64,000 nt of DNA from Actinoplanes italicus (GTDB lineage: Bacteria; Actinomycetota; Actinomycetes; Mycobacteriales; Micromonosporaceae): NCBI RefSeq assembly GCF_003001815.1, contig NZ_PVMZ01000005.1:186001-250000 (forward strand), given 5' to 3'. The notes below the pieces were generated by a model. The model worked only from the letters and a program-made list of their open reading frames with translations, was not told the DNA's origin and did no database searches. Below are positions 35,151-44,040 of the stretch, in pieces. Positions within the stretch are counted from its first letter, which is position 1. Each line of letters opens with the position of its first letter. The translations under genes were made by a program, and so were the position numbers.

Positions 35151-35627
35151 ATGCCCGTGGAACTGCGGCCCGCCCGCGACTCCGACGCCACCGCGGTCGC
35201 GGCGCTCTGGGAGTCGGCGTGGCACGACGGGCACGCCGGCCACGTGCCGGACGAGCTGACCACGCTGCGTACGCCGGAGACGTTCCGCGCCCGCGCCGCC
35301 CGGATGGTGCCGCGCACCACGGTGGCCACCGCGAACGGCGAGATCACCGGCTTCGTGACCGTGTCCGGCGACGAGGTCGAGCAGGTCTTCGTGGCCGCCG
35401 GCAGCCGGGGCACCGGGACGGCGGGCGTGCTCCTGGCCGAGGCGGCGCGGCAGGTCGCGGCCGCCGGGCACGAGACGGCCTGGCTGGCCGTCGTCGCCGG
35501 CAACGCCCGCGCCCGGCGCTTCTACGAGCGCAGCGGCTGGTCCGACGGCGGCCCGTTCTCCTACGCCGCCGAGGGCTCGATCAACGTCCCTTGCCACCGC
35601 TACGTCAAGCGCGTGGTCGGCGCATGA
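35151..35627 (+). CDS. GNAT-family N-acetyltransferase
   Basis: A 158-residue GNAT: LRPARDSDATAVAALWESAW start, acetyl-CoA loop VAAGSRGTGTAGVLLAEAA (variant of R/Q-x-x-G-x-G/A), and NARARRFYERSGW at motif B. The stop overlaps the deaminase ATG (ATGA), so the two are coupled. Substrate unknown. Confidence 0.85.
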   Translation: MPVELRPARDSDATAVAALWESAWHDGHAGHVPDELTTLRTPETFRARAARMVPRTTVATANGEITGFVTVSGDEVEQVFVAAGSRGTGTAGVLLAEAARQVAAAGHETAWLAVVAGNARARRFYERSGWSDGGPFSYAAEGSINVPCHRYVKRVVGA

Positions 35628-36121
35628 CGCCCGACGACCTGATCAAGGCCGCGATCGGCGTCGCCGAGGAGGGCATGGCCGGGGGCGAGGCCCCGATCGG
35701 TGCGGTCGTCGAGATGGGTGGCCGGATCCTCGCCCGGGCCCACACCCGCGACGTGTCGCTGGGACGCCGGCTGGTCCACGCCGACCTGCTGGCGATGATC
35801 GAGGCGGACGAGGCGCTCGGCTGGGGGCCGCGCCCGCATCCGGTACGGCTCGCCGTCAACCTGGAACCCTGCCTGATGTGCATGGGCGCGGCGATGGCAC
35901 TCAAGGTGGACGAGGTCTACTACGCCCTCGAGTCCCCCGCCGACGGTGGCGCCGCGGTCGGGGCGTCCTGGCCGGTCAGCCCCGACCTGCCGTGGTACCG
36001 GCCGCCCGCGATCGTCGGCGGTGTCCGCCGGGCGGAGGCCCGCGATCAGTTCCGCCGTTTCCGCGACAGCGCGCCGGACTCGGGTATGCGCACCTGGGCC
36101 GCCACCCTCGCAGCACTCTGA
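35624..36121 (+). CDS. CMP/dCMP-type nucleoside deaminase with HAD in place of HAE
   Basis: A 165-residue cytidine-deaminase-fold protein: zinc ligands H52 in LVHADLLAM and C83/C86 in NLEPCLMCMGAA. The proton-shuttling glutamate normally two residues after the histidine is Asp (D54). The family deaminates adenosine, guanine or cytosine derivatives; the Glu-to-Asp change may lower or alter activity. It overlaps the GNAT gene and probably forms an operon with it. Confidence 0.82.
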   Translation: MTPDDLIKAAIGVAEEGMAGGEAPIGAVVEMGGRILARAHTRDVSLGRRLVHADLLAMIEADEALGWGPRPHPVRLAVNLEPCLMCMGAAMALKVDEVYYALESPADGGAAVGASWPVSPDLPWYRPPAIVGGVRRAEARDQFRRFRDSAPDSGMRTWAATLAAL

Positions 36122-36133
36122 CCTCGTCCGGCC

Positions 36134-36171
36134 GCGGTTCTCCAGCTGTGTCGCGGTTCTCCAGCTGTGTC
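36134..36171 (+). repeat. 19-bp tandem duplication
   Basis: GCGGTTCTCCAGCTGTGTC occurs twice head to tail just after the deaminase stop, between convergent genes. Confidence 0.75.
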
Positions 36172-36194
36172 GTGTCGCTGTCTCACCGGCCCTG

Positions 36195-36842
36195 TCACGG
36201 GACGAAGGTGAACAGGCGGTCCGGCGGGTCACCCGATCCGGTGCGGGCCAGGCGGTGCATGCCGGCCCGGAAACGGGCGTCCGGCGGTCTCGTGAACGCC
36301 AGCTCGTGGAAGCCGTGTTCGGTGAAGCACGCGGCGACGCCGGCGCTCGGGTCCGGCCCGTTGTCGTCGCCTCGGCCGCGGGTCCAGATCACGATGCCGC
36401 CGGAGACCATCAAAGACGACAAGGCCGCGATCGTACGGCGTACGTCCTCGGTGGTGATGTTTCCGAAGACTCCGCAGGCCAGCAGCACGTGGGCGGGTGC
36501 CGCGTCGAGGTAGGTCTCCGTCCGGCCCGCGTCGCCGGTGCGCACGTCGACGCCGGGCAGGTCCAGCTCGGCGGCCGCCGTCCGGGCCCGGCCGGTCAGC
36601 TCGGGGTCGAGCTCGGCGAGCACCGCGCGCACGGTCCGGCCCTGATCGTGGCGGGCCAGGACCGGCAGCATGTCCCGGCCATCGCCGGCGCACAGACTGA
36701 TCAGGCGGCGGTGCCCGTCCGGGTCGGCCGGGGCCTCGGTCAGGGCCCGCTCCAGGTAGTCCTGGACGACCCGCAGACGCCGGGACAGCGAGGAGCCGGC
36801 CGTGTCGTAGTCCGCGTGCCACCGCAGCCAGTCACGTGTCAT
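36195..36842 (-). CDS. SAM-dependent methyltransferase-like protein
   Basis: A 215-residue Rossmann protein: RLISLCAGDGRDMLPVLA (SAM motif I), AVLAELDPEL (motif II) and HVLLACGVFGNIT. Of the family sometimes annotated as class I methyltransferases without known substrate. It starts at an ATG that lies 9 bases from the divergent small gene, so their promoters overlap. Confidence 0.78.
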   Translation of the reverse strand: MTRDWLRWHADYDTAGSSLSRRLRVVQDYLERALTEAPADPDGHRRLISLCAGDGRDMLPVLARHDQGRTVRAVLAELDPELTGRARTAAAELDLPGVDVRTGDAGRTETYLDAAPAHVLLACGVFGNITTEDVRRTIAALSSLMVSGGIVIWTRGRGDDNGPDPSAGVAACFTEHGFHELAFTRPPDARFRAGMHRLARTGSGDPPDRLFTFVP

Positions 36843-36851
36843 CCGATCATC

Positions 36852-37127
36852 ATGCCTGTGAGGTCGAGGGCTACCTGGGTCGACGAGCTGCTGCCGTCGG
36901 TCACCTGGAAGGAGCGGCTGGAGTGGCCGGTCACCGAGCCGGTGCTGCTGTTCGACTCGGTGTACACGGGCACCGACGCGCTGGCCGAGGAGCATCTGCG
37001 GATCGAGCTGGAGCCGGGTGAGTATCTGGTCGAGGCCGCCCACGCGGAGCACCCGGACGCATACCTGATCCTGGTGCGGCTCACCGCTCGTCCAGATACT
37101 CCAGCAGCTCGTAGGCGGCCCGCATGA
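36852..37127 (+). CDS. Small hypothetical protein
   Basis: A 91-residue protein starting MPVRSRATWVDELLPSVTWK with the central stretch LFDSVYTGTDALAEEHLRIE and VEAAHAEHPDAYLILVRL. No family assigned. Its last 47 bases overlap the convergent gene, so its C-terminus (TARPDTPAARRRPA) is probably a tail shaped by that overlap. Confidence 0.55.
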   Translation: MPVRSRATWVDELLPSVTWKERLEWPVTEPVLLFDSVYTGTDALAEEHLRIELEPGEYLVEAAHAEHPDAYLILVRLTARPDTPAARRRPA

Positions 37128-37425
37128 CGTCACGGTGCCGCCACTCGGCCGCCCGGTACAGGCAGGCGATCAGGCCGCTGCGGTGCACCCGGCGGAAGTC
37201 GCCGTAGACGAACGCGTGCCGGGCCTTGGTCTCGTCGTTGGCGCCTTCGGTGAGGCCGAGATGCCACTGGGCGTACTCGTCCCAGGTGTGTGATTCCAGG
37301 TACGCGTTGCCGGCTGCGGCGTTCGGCTGCACGTCGCCCCAGTCGCTGTCGAGGACGTACTGCCGGGCGTCGATGAGCTTGCGGGCGTGGGCGACCGCGG
37401 CCTTGTTCACGTCGTAGGACGCCAT
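37081..37425 (-). CDS. Conserved actinobacterial hypothetical protein
   Basis: A 114-residue helical protein with a conserved-looking core: ARKLIDARQYVLDSDWGDVQ, WDEYAQWHLGLTEGAND, and FVYGDFRRVHRSGLIACLYR. I recall similar proteins of this length in many actinomycetes, with no known function. The ATG at 37425 gives the usual MASYDVNKA start. Confidence 0.7.
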   Translation of the reverse strand: MASYDVNKAAVAHARKLIDARQYVLDSDWGDVQPNAAAGNAYLESHTWDEYAQWHLGLTEGANDETKARHAFVYGDFRRVHRSGLIACLYRAAEWRHRDVMRAAYELLEYLDER

Positions 37426-37523
37426 GCCGGCCGGGTACCCGCCGCACGCTCCGGCGAAACGACGGTTGGCACGGCGATGGCCAGGGAATGCCGTGGGCAT
37501 CGAGTGAGCCGAAGGAGATCGAG

Positions 37524-37682
37524 ATGCGTGCTCTGCTGACCACCCTGGCCGTCTTCGCGGTGGTGCTGATTCTGCTCGGGCTGTTCCTGAAGGCCGTGAA
37601 GTGGCTGCTGATCATCGGCGTGCTGGCACTGGTCGCCGTGGTGGTGCTCGGGGTGGTCAAGGGACGGCGGACGCTGCGGTAA
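37524..37682 (+). CDS. Small single-domain membrane protein
   Basis: A 52-residue protein that is almost entirely hydrophobic (two closely spaced segments, LLTTLAVFAVVLILLGLFL and LLIIGVLALVAVVVLGVV) with a basic C-terminus KGRRTLR. GAAGGAG before the ATG is a strong ribosome site. Function unknown. Confidence 0.65.
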   Translation: MRALLTTLAVFAVVLILLGLFLKAVKWLLIIGVLALVAVVVLGVVKGRRTLR

Positions 37683-37723
37683 CCGTTGATCGAACGCGAG
37701 GGCTGCCAGTAGCGTCCCGGAGC

Positions 37724-38866
37724 ATGACGAAGGTCGATCTCCAGGACGTCAAGGACATCGGGTCCGGGTACGACCCGGATCCGGCCCGCTCGATGTCGTT
37801 GCGGGCGGCGGCGTACCTCGATCCGAAGTGGCTGGAGCTGGATCAGCGGGCGATCTTCGGCCGGACGTGGCAGTGGGTCTGTCATGTGGAGAAGCTGCGG
37901 GCGCCCGGCGCCTACGTGGCGACGACCGTGGCGGGCATGCCGATCGCCGTGGTCCGGGACCGGGCCGGAGAGCTGCGGGCGTTCTTCAACGTGTGCAAGC
38001 ACCGGGCGCACGAGCTGCTGTCCGGTTCGGGAACCACGGGAACGATCGTCTGCCCGTACCACGCCTGGGTTTATGATCTTGATGGTTCTCTGCGCCGTGC
38101 CCGGCACACCGATCGGATGCCCGATTTCGATCGCACCGGGATCCGCCTGGACCGGATTCAGGCGGAGGAGTTCGGCGGGTTCGTCTACGTCAACCTGGAC
38201 CCGGGTGCGCGGCCGCTGGCCGAGCAGGCTCCGGACCTCGCCGCGGAGATCGCCCGGTGGGCGCCGGACGTCGCGGAGCTGACGTTCGCGAAGCGGCTCA
38301 CCTACGACGTGAAGTCGAACTGGAAGAACGTCATCGACAACTTCCTCGAGTGCTACCACTGTCATGTGGCGCACCGTGAGTTCGTGGCGCTCGTCGACAT
38401 GGACACCTACGAGGTGCGGACGCACGGCATCTGGTCCAGCCACTTCGCCGAGGCCGGCAAGGTGGACAACCCGGCCTACGACGTGTCCGGCGCTTCGGTC
38501 ACCCAGCACGCGGTGTGGTGGCTGTGGCCCAACACGTGCCTGCTGCGCTATCCCGGGCGCGGCAACTTCATGGTGTTCCAGGTGGTCCCGGACGGGCCGG
38601 ATCGCACGCTGGAGACCTGGGACTTCTTCTTCGAGACGCCCGAGCTCGAGGAGGCCGAGGTCGAGGCGGTGCGCTACATCGACGACGTGCTGCAGCAGCA
38701 GGACATCGCGATCGTGGAGAGCGTGCAGCGCGGCATGGCGACGCCCGCGTTCGATCAGGGCCGCATCGTGTACGACTCCGCGGGGCCGGGCCTGTCCGAG
38801 CAGGGCGTGCACCATTTCCACGGTCTGGTGCTCCAGGCGTACGAGGACTTCGTGCTCAACCGGTGA
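37724..38866 (+). CDS. Rieske-type aromatic ring-hydroxylating dioxygenase large subunit
   Basis: A 380-residue oxygenase: Rieske [2Fe-2S] ligands C91-x-H93 and C110-x-x-H113 (VCKHRAH and CPYHAW), and the mononuclear-iron site in DNFLECYHCHVAH. The C-terminal SRPBCC-like domain ends VLQAYEDFVLNR. No ferredoxin or reductase gene is adjacent, so electron partners must lie elsewhere. Similar stand-alone enzymes act on glycine-betaine-like or aromatic substrates. A perfect hairpin follows the stop. Confidence 0.88.
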   Translation: MTKVDLQDVKDIGSGYDPDPARSMSLRAAAYLDPKWLELDQRAIFGRTWQWVCHVEKLRAPGAYVATTVAGMPIAVVRDRAGELRAFFNVCKHRAHELLSGSGTTGTIVCPYHAWVYDLDGSLRRARHTDRMPDFDRTGIRLDRIQAEEFGGFVYVNLDPGARPLAEQAPDLAAEIARWAPDVAELTFAKRLTYDVKSNWKNVIDNFLECYHCHVAHREFVALVDMDTYEVRTHGIWSSHFAEAGKVDNPAYDVSGASVTQHAVWWLWPNTCLLRYPGRGNFMVFQVVPDGPDRTLETWDFFFETPELEEAEVEAVRYIDDVLQQQDIAIVESVQRGMATPAFDQGRIVYDSAGPGLSEQGVHHFHGLVLQAYEDFVLNR

Positions 38867-38867
38867 C

Positions 38868-38893
38868 GCCGGGGCTGTCGTCACAGCCCCGGC
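38868..38893. terminator. Bidirectional hairpin terminator
   Basis: GCCGGGGCTGT (38868-38878) pairs perfectly with ACAGCCCCGGC (38883-38893) across a 4-base loop, between the convergent oxygenase and subtilase genes. Confidence 0.85.
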
Positions 38894-38918
38894 GCCGTCA
38901 GGTCGTCGGCTCAGTCGA

Positions 38919-40451
38919 TCAGCCCCAGTATCCGGTGGACCAGTCGTCGCTGGCCCAGAACCGGCCGGTCCAGGTGCCGGCGGCCCAGAAGCGGCCGTTC
39001 CACGTGCGGCCGCTCCAGGCCGGGTCGGTCCAGCTGTTCGTGCCGCCCCACGCGCCGCCGGCCCAGGTGGCCGAGCCCCACGTCTTGGAGGCGAACGAGG
39101 TGCCGTTCCAGCCGTCGGCGGCCATCCGGTGACCCATCCACACGCCGCCCGACCAGGCGGTCTGCGCCTTGGTCTTCGCGGCCCAGCCGGCGGTGTCGAA
39201 CGGGCCGAAGATGGAGTTCTGGCCGGTCAGGGTGACGTTGTTGGCGACCACGTGGCTGGAGCCGCGGGTCGCTTCGAGCGTGCCGCTGCCGTCGGAGTCG
39301 CCACTGGTCCAGGTCTGCCCCGGAGTGGCGGCGAGGGCCAGGTTGACGTCGAGCTGCTTGGCGCCCTGCCCTTCGGAGACGAGTTTGGGCAGCCAGGTGC
39401 CCTGCATGAGGACGTTCTTGAGCTGGCCGGAGGTCAGGGTCGGGCGGGCCTGCAGGACGAGTGCGGCGGCGGCCGCGGTGACGGCCGCGGCCTGTGAGGT
39501 GCCGCTGCCGCGGAACAGGGTGTCGCCGACGCGGGCGGTCGGGAAGCTGTTGTCGACGTTGGAGCCGGGGACGCGGAGGGACGGGATGGAGGTTCCGGGG
39601 GCGAGTACGTCGAGCGGGCGGCCGTTGGTGGACAGGTTGGTGAAGCTGGTCAGGGTGTCGTCGGACGGGTCGGTGGTGCCGTTGGAGGCGGTTGCGCCCA
39701 CGGACAGTGCGTAGTAGTCGGCGGCCGGGTGGGTGAGTTTGCCGTAGCCGTTGCCCTGGTTGCCGGCGGCCGCGACGACGGTGATGCCGGCTTTCGCGGC
39801 CTGTTGCACGGCCAGGGACAGCGGGTCGTTCCACACCGTCGGATTGCCGCCGGTCCCGTACGAGAGGCTGATGATTCTGATCGGATTCGACGGGTCGTGG
39901 TTGCGGTTCTCGACCACCCAGTCGATCGCGGCGATCATCTGCGTGACGTCGACGGCGCCGTTCGCGGTGCCGACCTTGATCGAGGTGAGCTTGGCTCCGG
40001 GTGCGATGCCCTTGGTGCCGGTCGCGGTGTCGTTGCCGATGATGATGCCGGCCATGTGCGTGCCGTGGCCGTAGGTGTCGAGGTAGCGCAGGCTGCTGCT
40101 CTGCGACTCGAAGGACAGGTCGGGGCCGTTGACGACCTGGGCGGCCGGTATGCCGGGGACGGGCGCCACGCCGGTGTCGATGAGGGCGATGCCGACGCCC
40201 TTGCCGGTGAGGCTCTTGGCGGCTCCGGTGTCGGCGCCGATCGTGGTGCGCACCTGGGCGAGCGTGCTGGTCGTCGAGGTGGTGCCACCGTTGCTGAGCC
40301 AGATCCCGGACCAGTCGTCGGCACCCAGGCCGGCTCTGCTCGGGGCGGCTTGCGCCGGGGCGGCTGCCGCCAGCGCGAGCGGGAGGACACCGGCCGCGAT
40401 CGCGGCGGTGGCCATCCGCGCACGTCGGCGCAGGGGGTTACGAGCACGCAT
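38919..40451 (-). CDS. Secreted S8 subtilisin-like protease with Trp-rich C-terminal repeats
   Basis: A 510-residue exported protease: signal peptide (about 1-36, ending PAQAA), catalytic Asp in ALIDTGVAP, His in YGHGTHMAG, oxyanion Asn in AAAGNQGNG and Ser in RGSGTSQAA (Gln where Met is usual). From about residue 430 a tail has repeated WxGxxW/WNG units (WSGGVWMGH, WAGGAWGG, WSGRTWNGRFW, WTGRFWASDDWSTGYWG), a pattern I associate with actinobacterial subtilases and probably surface-binding. No separate pro-domain of usual length is seen before the catalytic Asp. Confidence 0.9.
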   Translation of the reverse strand: MRARNPLRRRARMATAAIAAGVLPLALAAAAPAQAAPSRAGLGADDWSGIWLSNGGTTSTTSTLAQVRTTIGADTGAAKSLTGKGVGIALIDTGVAPVPGIPAAQVVNGPDLSFESQSSSLRYLDTYGHGTHMAGIIIGNDTATGTKGIAPGAKLTSIKVGTANGAVDVTQMIAAIDWVVENRNHDPSNPIRIISLSYGTGGNPTVWNDPLSLAVQQAAKAGITVVAAAGNQGNGYGKLTHPAADYYALSVGATASNGTTDPSDDTLTSFTNLSTNGRPLDVLAPGTSIPSLRVPGSNVDNSFPTARVGDTLFRGSGTSQAAAVTAAAAALVLQARPTLTSGQLKNVLMQGTWLPKLVSEGQGAKQLDVNLALAATPGQTWTSGDSDGSGTLEATRGSSHVVANNVTLTGQNSIFGPFDTAGWAAKTKAQTAWSGGVWMGHRMAADGWNGTSFASKTWGSATWAGGAWGGTNSWTDPAWSGRTWNGRFWAAGTWTGRFWASDDWSTGYWG

Positions 40452-40657
40452 GTACTGCGCCTCCTTGTGGGTCGTTCCGGGCGAGTTTCACCCGGCTCGC
40501 AACCGAGAGTGACGGCACAAGTCGGAAAAGTCTGTAGTCTCCGGACGGTTGCAGCGGGTCCGGCACCTGATCAGGACCGGACGTCGGCGATCGACGGAGC
40601 CGCTCGGGCAGATCTCGCGGATTCGTCTTCAGATCGGAGTCCGGCCGACGATGTGGG

Positions 40658-43600
40658 CTACCGCTCCAGATCGAGGACCTGGTCGATCACCAGGTCGGGG
40701 GACGCGCCCCGGCCGGCCGCCGCGAACACCCGCTCGCCGAGCGCCGACCGGGCCGCCGCCAGGATCGACTCGCGTTGCGGGCGGCTCTCCGGCGGCATCG
40801 GCAGCCGGAACCTCTCCCGCAGGGCGTCGGCGACGGCGAGCAGGCGTACGGCCAGCTCCGGCTCCCGCTCCACGATCAGGTCCCCCACGCTCTCCAGCGA
40901 GATGGCCAGCCCTTCGTGGTCGCCGACCTCCTGCCGCCGCTGGATCGACTCCTGCAGCAGCCGCAGCGCCCCGTCCCGGTCGCCGGACGCGGCGGCCACC
41001 GTGCCCAGCTGGTGCAGCGCCATCGCCTCGCCGAACACGTCGCCGAGGTCGCGGCTCAGCGACAGGCTCTCGGTGAGCACCTCGCGGGCCTCCGGCAGCC
41101 GGTGCTGGGCGCGCAGCACGTCGCCGAGCACCTCCAGGCCGAGCAGGATCCCGCCGCTGTTGCCGGCCGCGCGTTCCAGCGCCAGGCAGTCGTTGATGAA
41201 CCCGCCGGCCTCCTCGACGCGGCCGACGCGCAACGACAGCTTGGCGAGGTTGCCGAGCGCCATCGCGGTCCCCCGGTCCTCGCCGAGCTCGTGCCAGATG
41301 GCCAGGCTCTGCCGGAAGTGCTCCTCGGCGCCGGGGTACTGCCCGGCGGCCAGCCGCGCGGCGCCGAGCACGTTGTGCGCCTGGGCGGTGGCCACCCGGT
41401 CGCCGGCGGCCCGGGCCAGCTGCAGCCCGCGCTCGCCCAGATCGGTAGCGGTCAGATGGTCGTCCTGCGTGGCGGCCAGCACGGCGGCCGGGTAGTACAA
41501 CCGCGCGTCACCGGCCGCGGCGAGCACCCGGTCCAGCCACTCGCGTCCCTCACGGATGTGGCTGCCCTGACGCCAGTACCGCCACAGGCCGAGACAGATC
41601 CGGGCGGCACTGTCCGGATCACCCCGGCGCAGCGCGTGGTCGATGGCCGAGCGCAGGTTGGGGTAGTCGCGTTCCAGCCGGTCCACCCAGTCCAGCTGTT
41701 CGGGCGACTCCATCCCGGCGGCGGCCTGCTCCGCGAACGAGGCGAAGTACGCGGCGTGCCGGGCCTCCGCGTCGTCGTCCGGGTAGGCGGCGGCACGCAC
41801 CTCGGCGGCGTAGGCGCGAACCGTCTCGAGCATCCGGTAGCGGCGGGCGTCACCGGTGACCTCGACGGCGAGCAGGCTTTTCGCCGCCAACATCGCCAAG
41901 ACCGCGGCATCGGTACGGCAGACCGCGGCAGCCGCCTCGACGCTGCAGCCGCCGGTGAACACCGACAGCGTGACCAGAACCTTCTGCTCCCCCTCGGCGA
42001 GCAGGTCGAGGCTCCAGTCGATGGCGCCGCGCAGGGTCTGCTGGCGCCGCGGCCGGTGCCGTGGGCCGTCGCCGAGCGCGGCCAGGCGTCCGCCGAGGCC
42101 GGCCAGCAGCGCGGACGGTTCGGCCCGGTCGACGCCGGAGGCGGCCAGCTCGATGGCCAGCGGCAGGCCGTCGAGCAGGCGGCACAGCTCGACGACCGCC
42201 GGCAGGTTCTCCGGAGTCAGCTGGAAGTCCGGCCGGGCGGTGGTGGCCCGCTGCTCGAACAGGGCGAGAGCCGGCGACCGCAGCCGGGCCTGCGTCACCC
42301 CGGCCACGCCGGGCGCGAGTCCGGCCGGGTCGGGCACCCCGAGCGCCGGGACCCGGTAGACCTGCTCGCCGTAGAGTCCGAGCGCCTCGCGGCTGGTGAC
42401 CAGCACGGTCACCCCGGGCGCGGCCGCGAGCACCTGCTCGACCAGCGGCGCCGCCTCGATGACGTGCTCGAAGTTGTCCAGCACCAGCAGCAGGCCGGCC
42501 TCGGCCAGGTGGTCGAGCAGCGTGTCGAGCGGGTCCTGTCCGGGTGACTCGTCGACCCGCAGTGCGCGGGCCATCGCGGCGATCACCAGGTCCTCGCCGG
42601 TGCTGGTGTCCAGCGGCACGAAGACGGCGCCGTCGTCGAAGTCGCCGGCCGCCACGGCCGCGGCCGCCAGCGCGAGCCGGGTCTTGCCGATGCCGCCCAT
42701 CCCGACCAGGGTCACCAGCCGGGACGTACGCAACAGACGGCTGACGTGCTCCTGCTCGTCCTCGCGGCCGACCAGCTGGGTCATCTGCGCGGGCAGGCGG
42801 GCCCGGCGGCGGTCGTTGCGCAGCAGGGCCGGGTTGATCGTCCAGCCGCCGGTGCTGCTCGGGATCAGCCCGCCCCGGTCGCGCAGCCGCTCCAGTTCGG
42901 CGGCGGCAGCGGCGGGCAGGCCGCCGCTCTGCCGGGCCACCCAGGTGACCAGGGTGCGGCTCGGCTCACCGCGCAGCACCGAGCGCAGCCAGATCCGCAC
43001 GACCGCGGGTGACCAGGCGTGCAGTTCGGTGGTGGCCAGTTCGTCGAGGGCGGGAGCCGGCACGGTCGTGGTGGTGGTGACCGCGTAGGCGACACCGAAG
43101 ACGGCCGGTTGCCGGTCGGCGGGTGCGGCGAGCACGGCGGCGACCGCGCCCTCGACCAGGGCGGCGGCCTGGGTGTCGGCGAGCAGGAGGGTCCGCTGCG
43201 AGGTCGCGGCAGGCGACAGCAGCCCGCCGGCGGTCACGTCGGCGACCGCGTAGCCGCGCAGGCCGGCCAGGCGGCGGATCTCGTCGAGGAACCGGGTGTG
43301 ACCGGCGCCCGGCTGGCCCACCACCCGCAGGGCGCCCCGGCCGCCGGACTCCAGCCGGGTGAGGAATTCGTGCACCGTGGTGAGGGCGGCGTCGCGTTCC
43401 CAGAGCCGGCCCGACCCGGTCTCCTGCGCGACGTCGGTGTCGTCGGCGACCGCGCAGCCGCGGCCGCGGTGCTTGGCCAGGAAGTTACGGCGGTCGGCGC
43501 AGGCCAGCAGGGTGACCTGGTCGGTGCCGTCCTCCGGGAAGGCGGCCACGCCCAGGCTGACCGACAGGTGCAGCGGCGGGTCACCGGGGAACTCGGCGGC

Positions 43601-43933
43601 CTTGACGGCGTCGATCAGGCGTACGGCCAGACGCAGTCCGTCGGCACGGTCGGTGCCCGGCAGCAGCACCACGAACTCGTCGCCGCCGTAGCGGAACAGC
43701 ACGTCCTGCTCGCGCAGGGAGCCGGTCACGGTGGCGGCCAGTCCTCGCAGGACGTCGTCGCCGCGCAGGTGGCCGTACACATCGTTGACGGTCTTGAAGA
43801 AATCGACGTCGAAGAGGAAGAGCGCCGCCGGGTCTCCGGTGCGGCCGGCACGGGCGATCTCCTCGTCGATGCGCCGCTGCATGGCAGCGCGGCCGAGTGC
43901 GCCGGTCAGAGCATCGGCGAGGCCAGCGTCCAC
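40658..43933 (-). CDS. GGDEF diguanylate cyclase fused to AfsR-like STAND ATPase and TPR domain
   Basis: A 1091-residue fusion. Residues about 5-160 are a GGDEF domain with intact active site RYGGDEFVVLLPG near residue 84 and, five residues before it, REQD, the RxxD inhibitory site for c-di-GMP. A second region (about 175-380) resembles a degenerate ATPase-like segment (VVGQPGAGHTRFLDEI). Residues about 390-720 are an NB-ARC-like ATPase with VGREDE, Walker A GMGGIGKTRLA near 410 and LLVLDNFEHV. TPR-like helices fill about 800-1060. It starts at GTG 43933. The fusion suggests that c-di-GMP synthesis is gated by ATPase oligomerisation or ligand sensing. Confidence 0.88.
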   Translation of the reverse strand: MDAGLADALTGALGRAAMQRRIDEEIARAGRTGDPAALFLFDVDFFKTVNDVYGHLRGDDVLRGLAATVTGSLREQDVLFRYGGDEFVVLLPGTDRADGLRLAVRLIDAVKAAEFPGDPPLHLSVSLGVAAFPEDGTDQVTLLACADRRNFLAKHRGRGCAVADDTDVAQETGSGRLWERDAALTTVHEFLTRLESGGRGALRVVGQPGAGHTRFLDEIRRLAGLRGYAVADVTAGGLLSPAATSQRTLLLADTQAAALVEGAVAAVLAAPADRQPAVFGVAYAVTTTTTVPAPALDELATTELHAWSPAVVRIWLRSVLRGEPSRTLVTWVARQSGGLPAAAAAELERLRDRGGLIPSSTGGWTINPALLRNDRRRARLPAQMTQLVGREDEQEHVSRLLRTSRLVTLVGMGGIGKTRLALAAAAVAAGDFDDGAVFVPLDTSTGEDLVIAAMARALRVDESPGQDPLDTLLDHLAEAGLLLVLDNFEHVIEAAPLVEQVLAAAPGVTVLVTSREALGLYGEQVYRVPALGVPDPAGLAPGVAGVTQARLRSPALALFEQRATTARPDFQLTPENLPAVVELCRLLDGLPLAIELAASGVDRAEPSALLAGLGGRLAALGDGPRHRPRRQQTLRGAIDWSLDLLAEGEQKVLVTLSVFTGGCSVEAAAAVCRTDAAVLAMLAAKSLLAVEVTGDARRYRMLETVRAYAAEVRAAAYPDDDAEARHAAYFASFAEQAAAGMESPEQLDWVDRLERDYPNLRSAIDHALRRGDPDSAARICLGLWRYWRQGSHIREGREWLDRVLAAAGDARLYYPAAVLAATQDDHLTATDLGERGLQLARAAGDRVATAQAHNVLGAARLAAGQYPGAEEHFRQSLAIWHELGEDRGTAMALGNLAKLSLRVGRVEEAGGFINDCLALERAAGNSGGILLGLEVLGDVLRAQHRLPEAREVLTESLSLSRDLGDVFGEAMALHQLGTVAAASGDRDGALRLLQESIQRRQEVGDHEGLAISLESVGDLIVEREPELAVRLLAVADALRERFRLPMPPESRPQRESILAAARSALGERVFAAAGRGASPDLVIDQVLDLER

Positions 43934-44000
43934 GGCTCAACTTTACGGAGCGACATCGCCCGGTTCCGGCAGAATCCGGCTTAAACACCCTTTTCCGGCA

Positions 44001-44014
44001 GCGAGGGCCCTCGC
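44001..44014. other. 14-bp perfect palindrome, possible terminator stem
   Basis: GCGAGGGCCCTCGC, in the 107-bp gap between the secreted-protein gene and the GGDEF-STAND gene on the same strand. It may be part of a terminator or attenuator; no T-run follows. Confidence 0.4.
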
Positions 44015-44040
44015 CCGGGGCCCCCGCGTCACGCCGTGAC

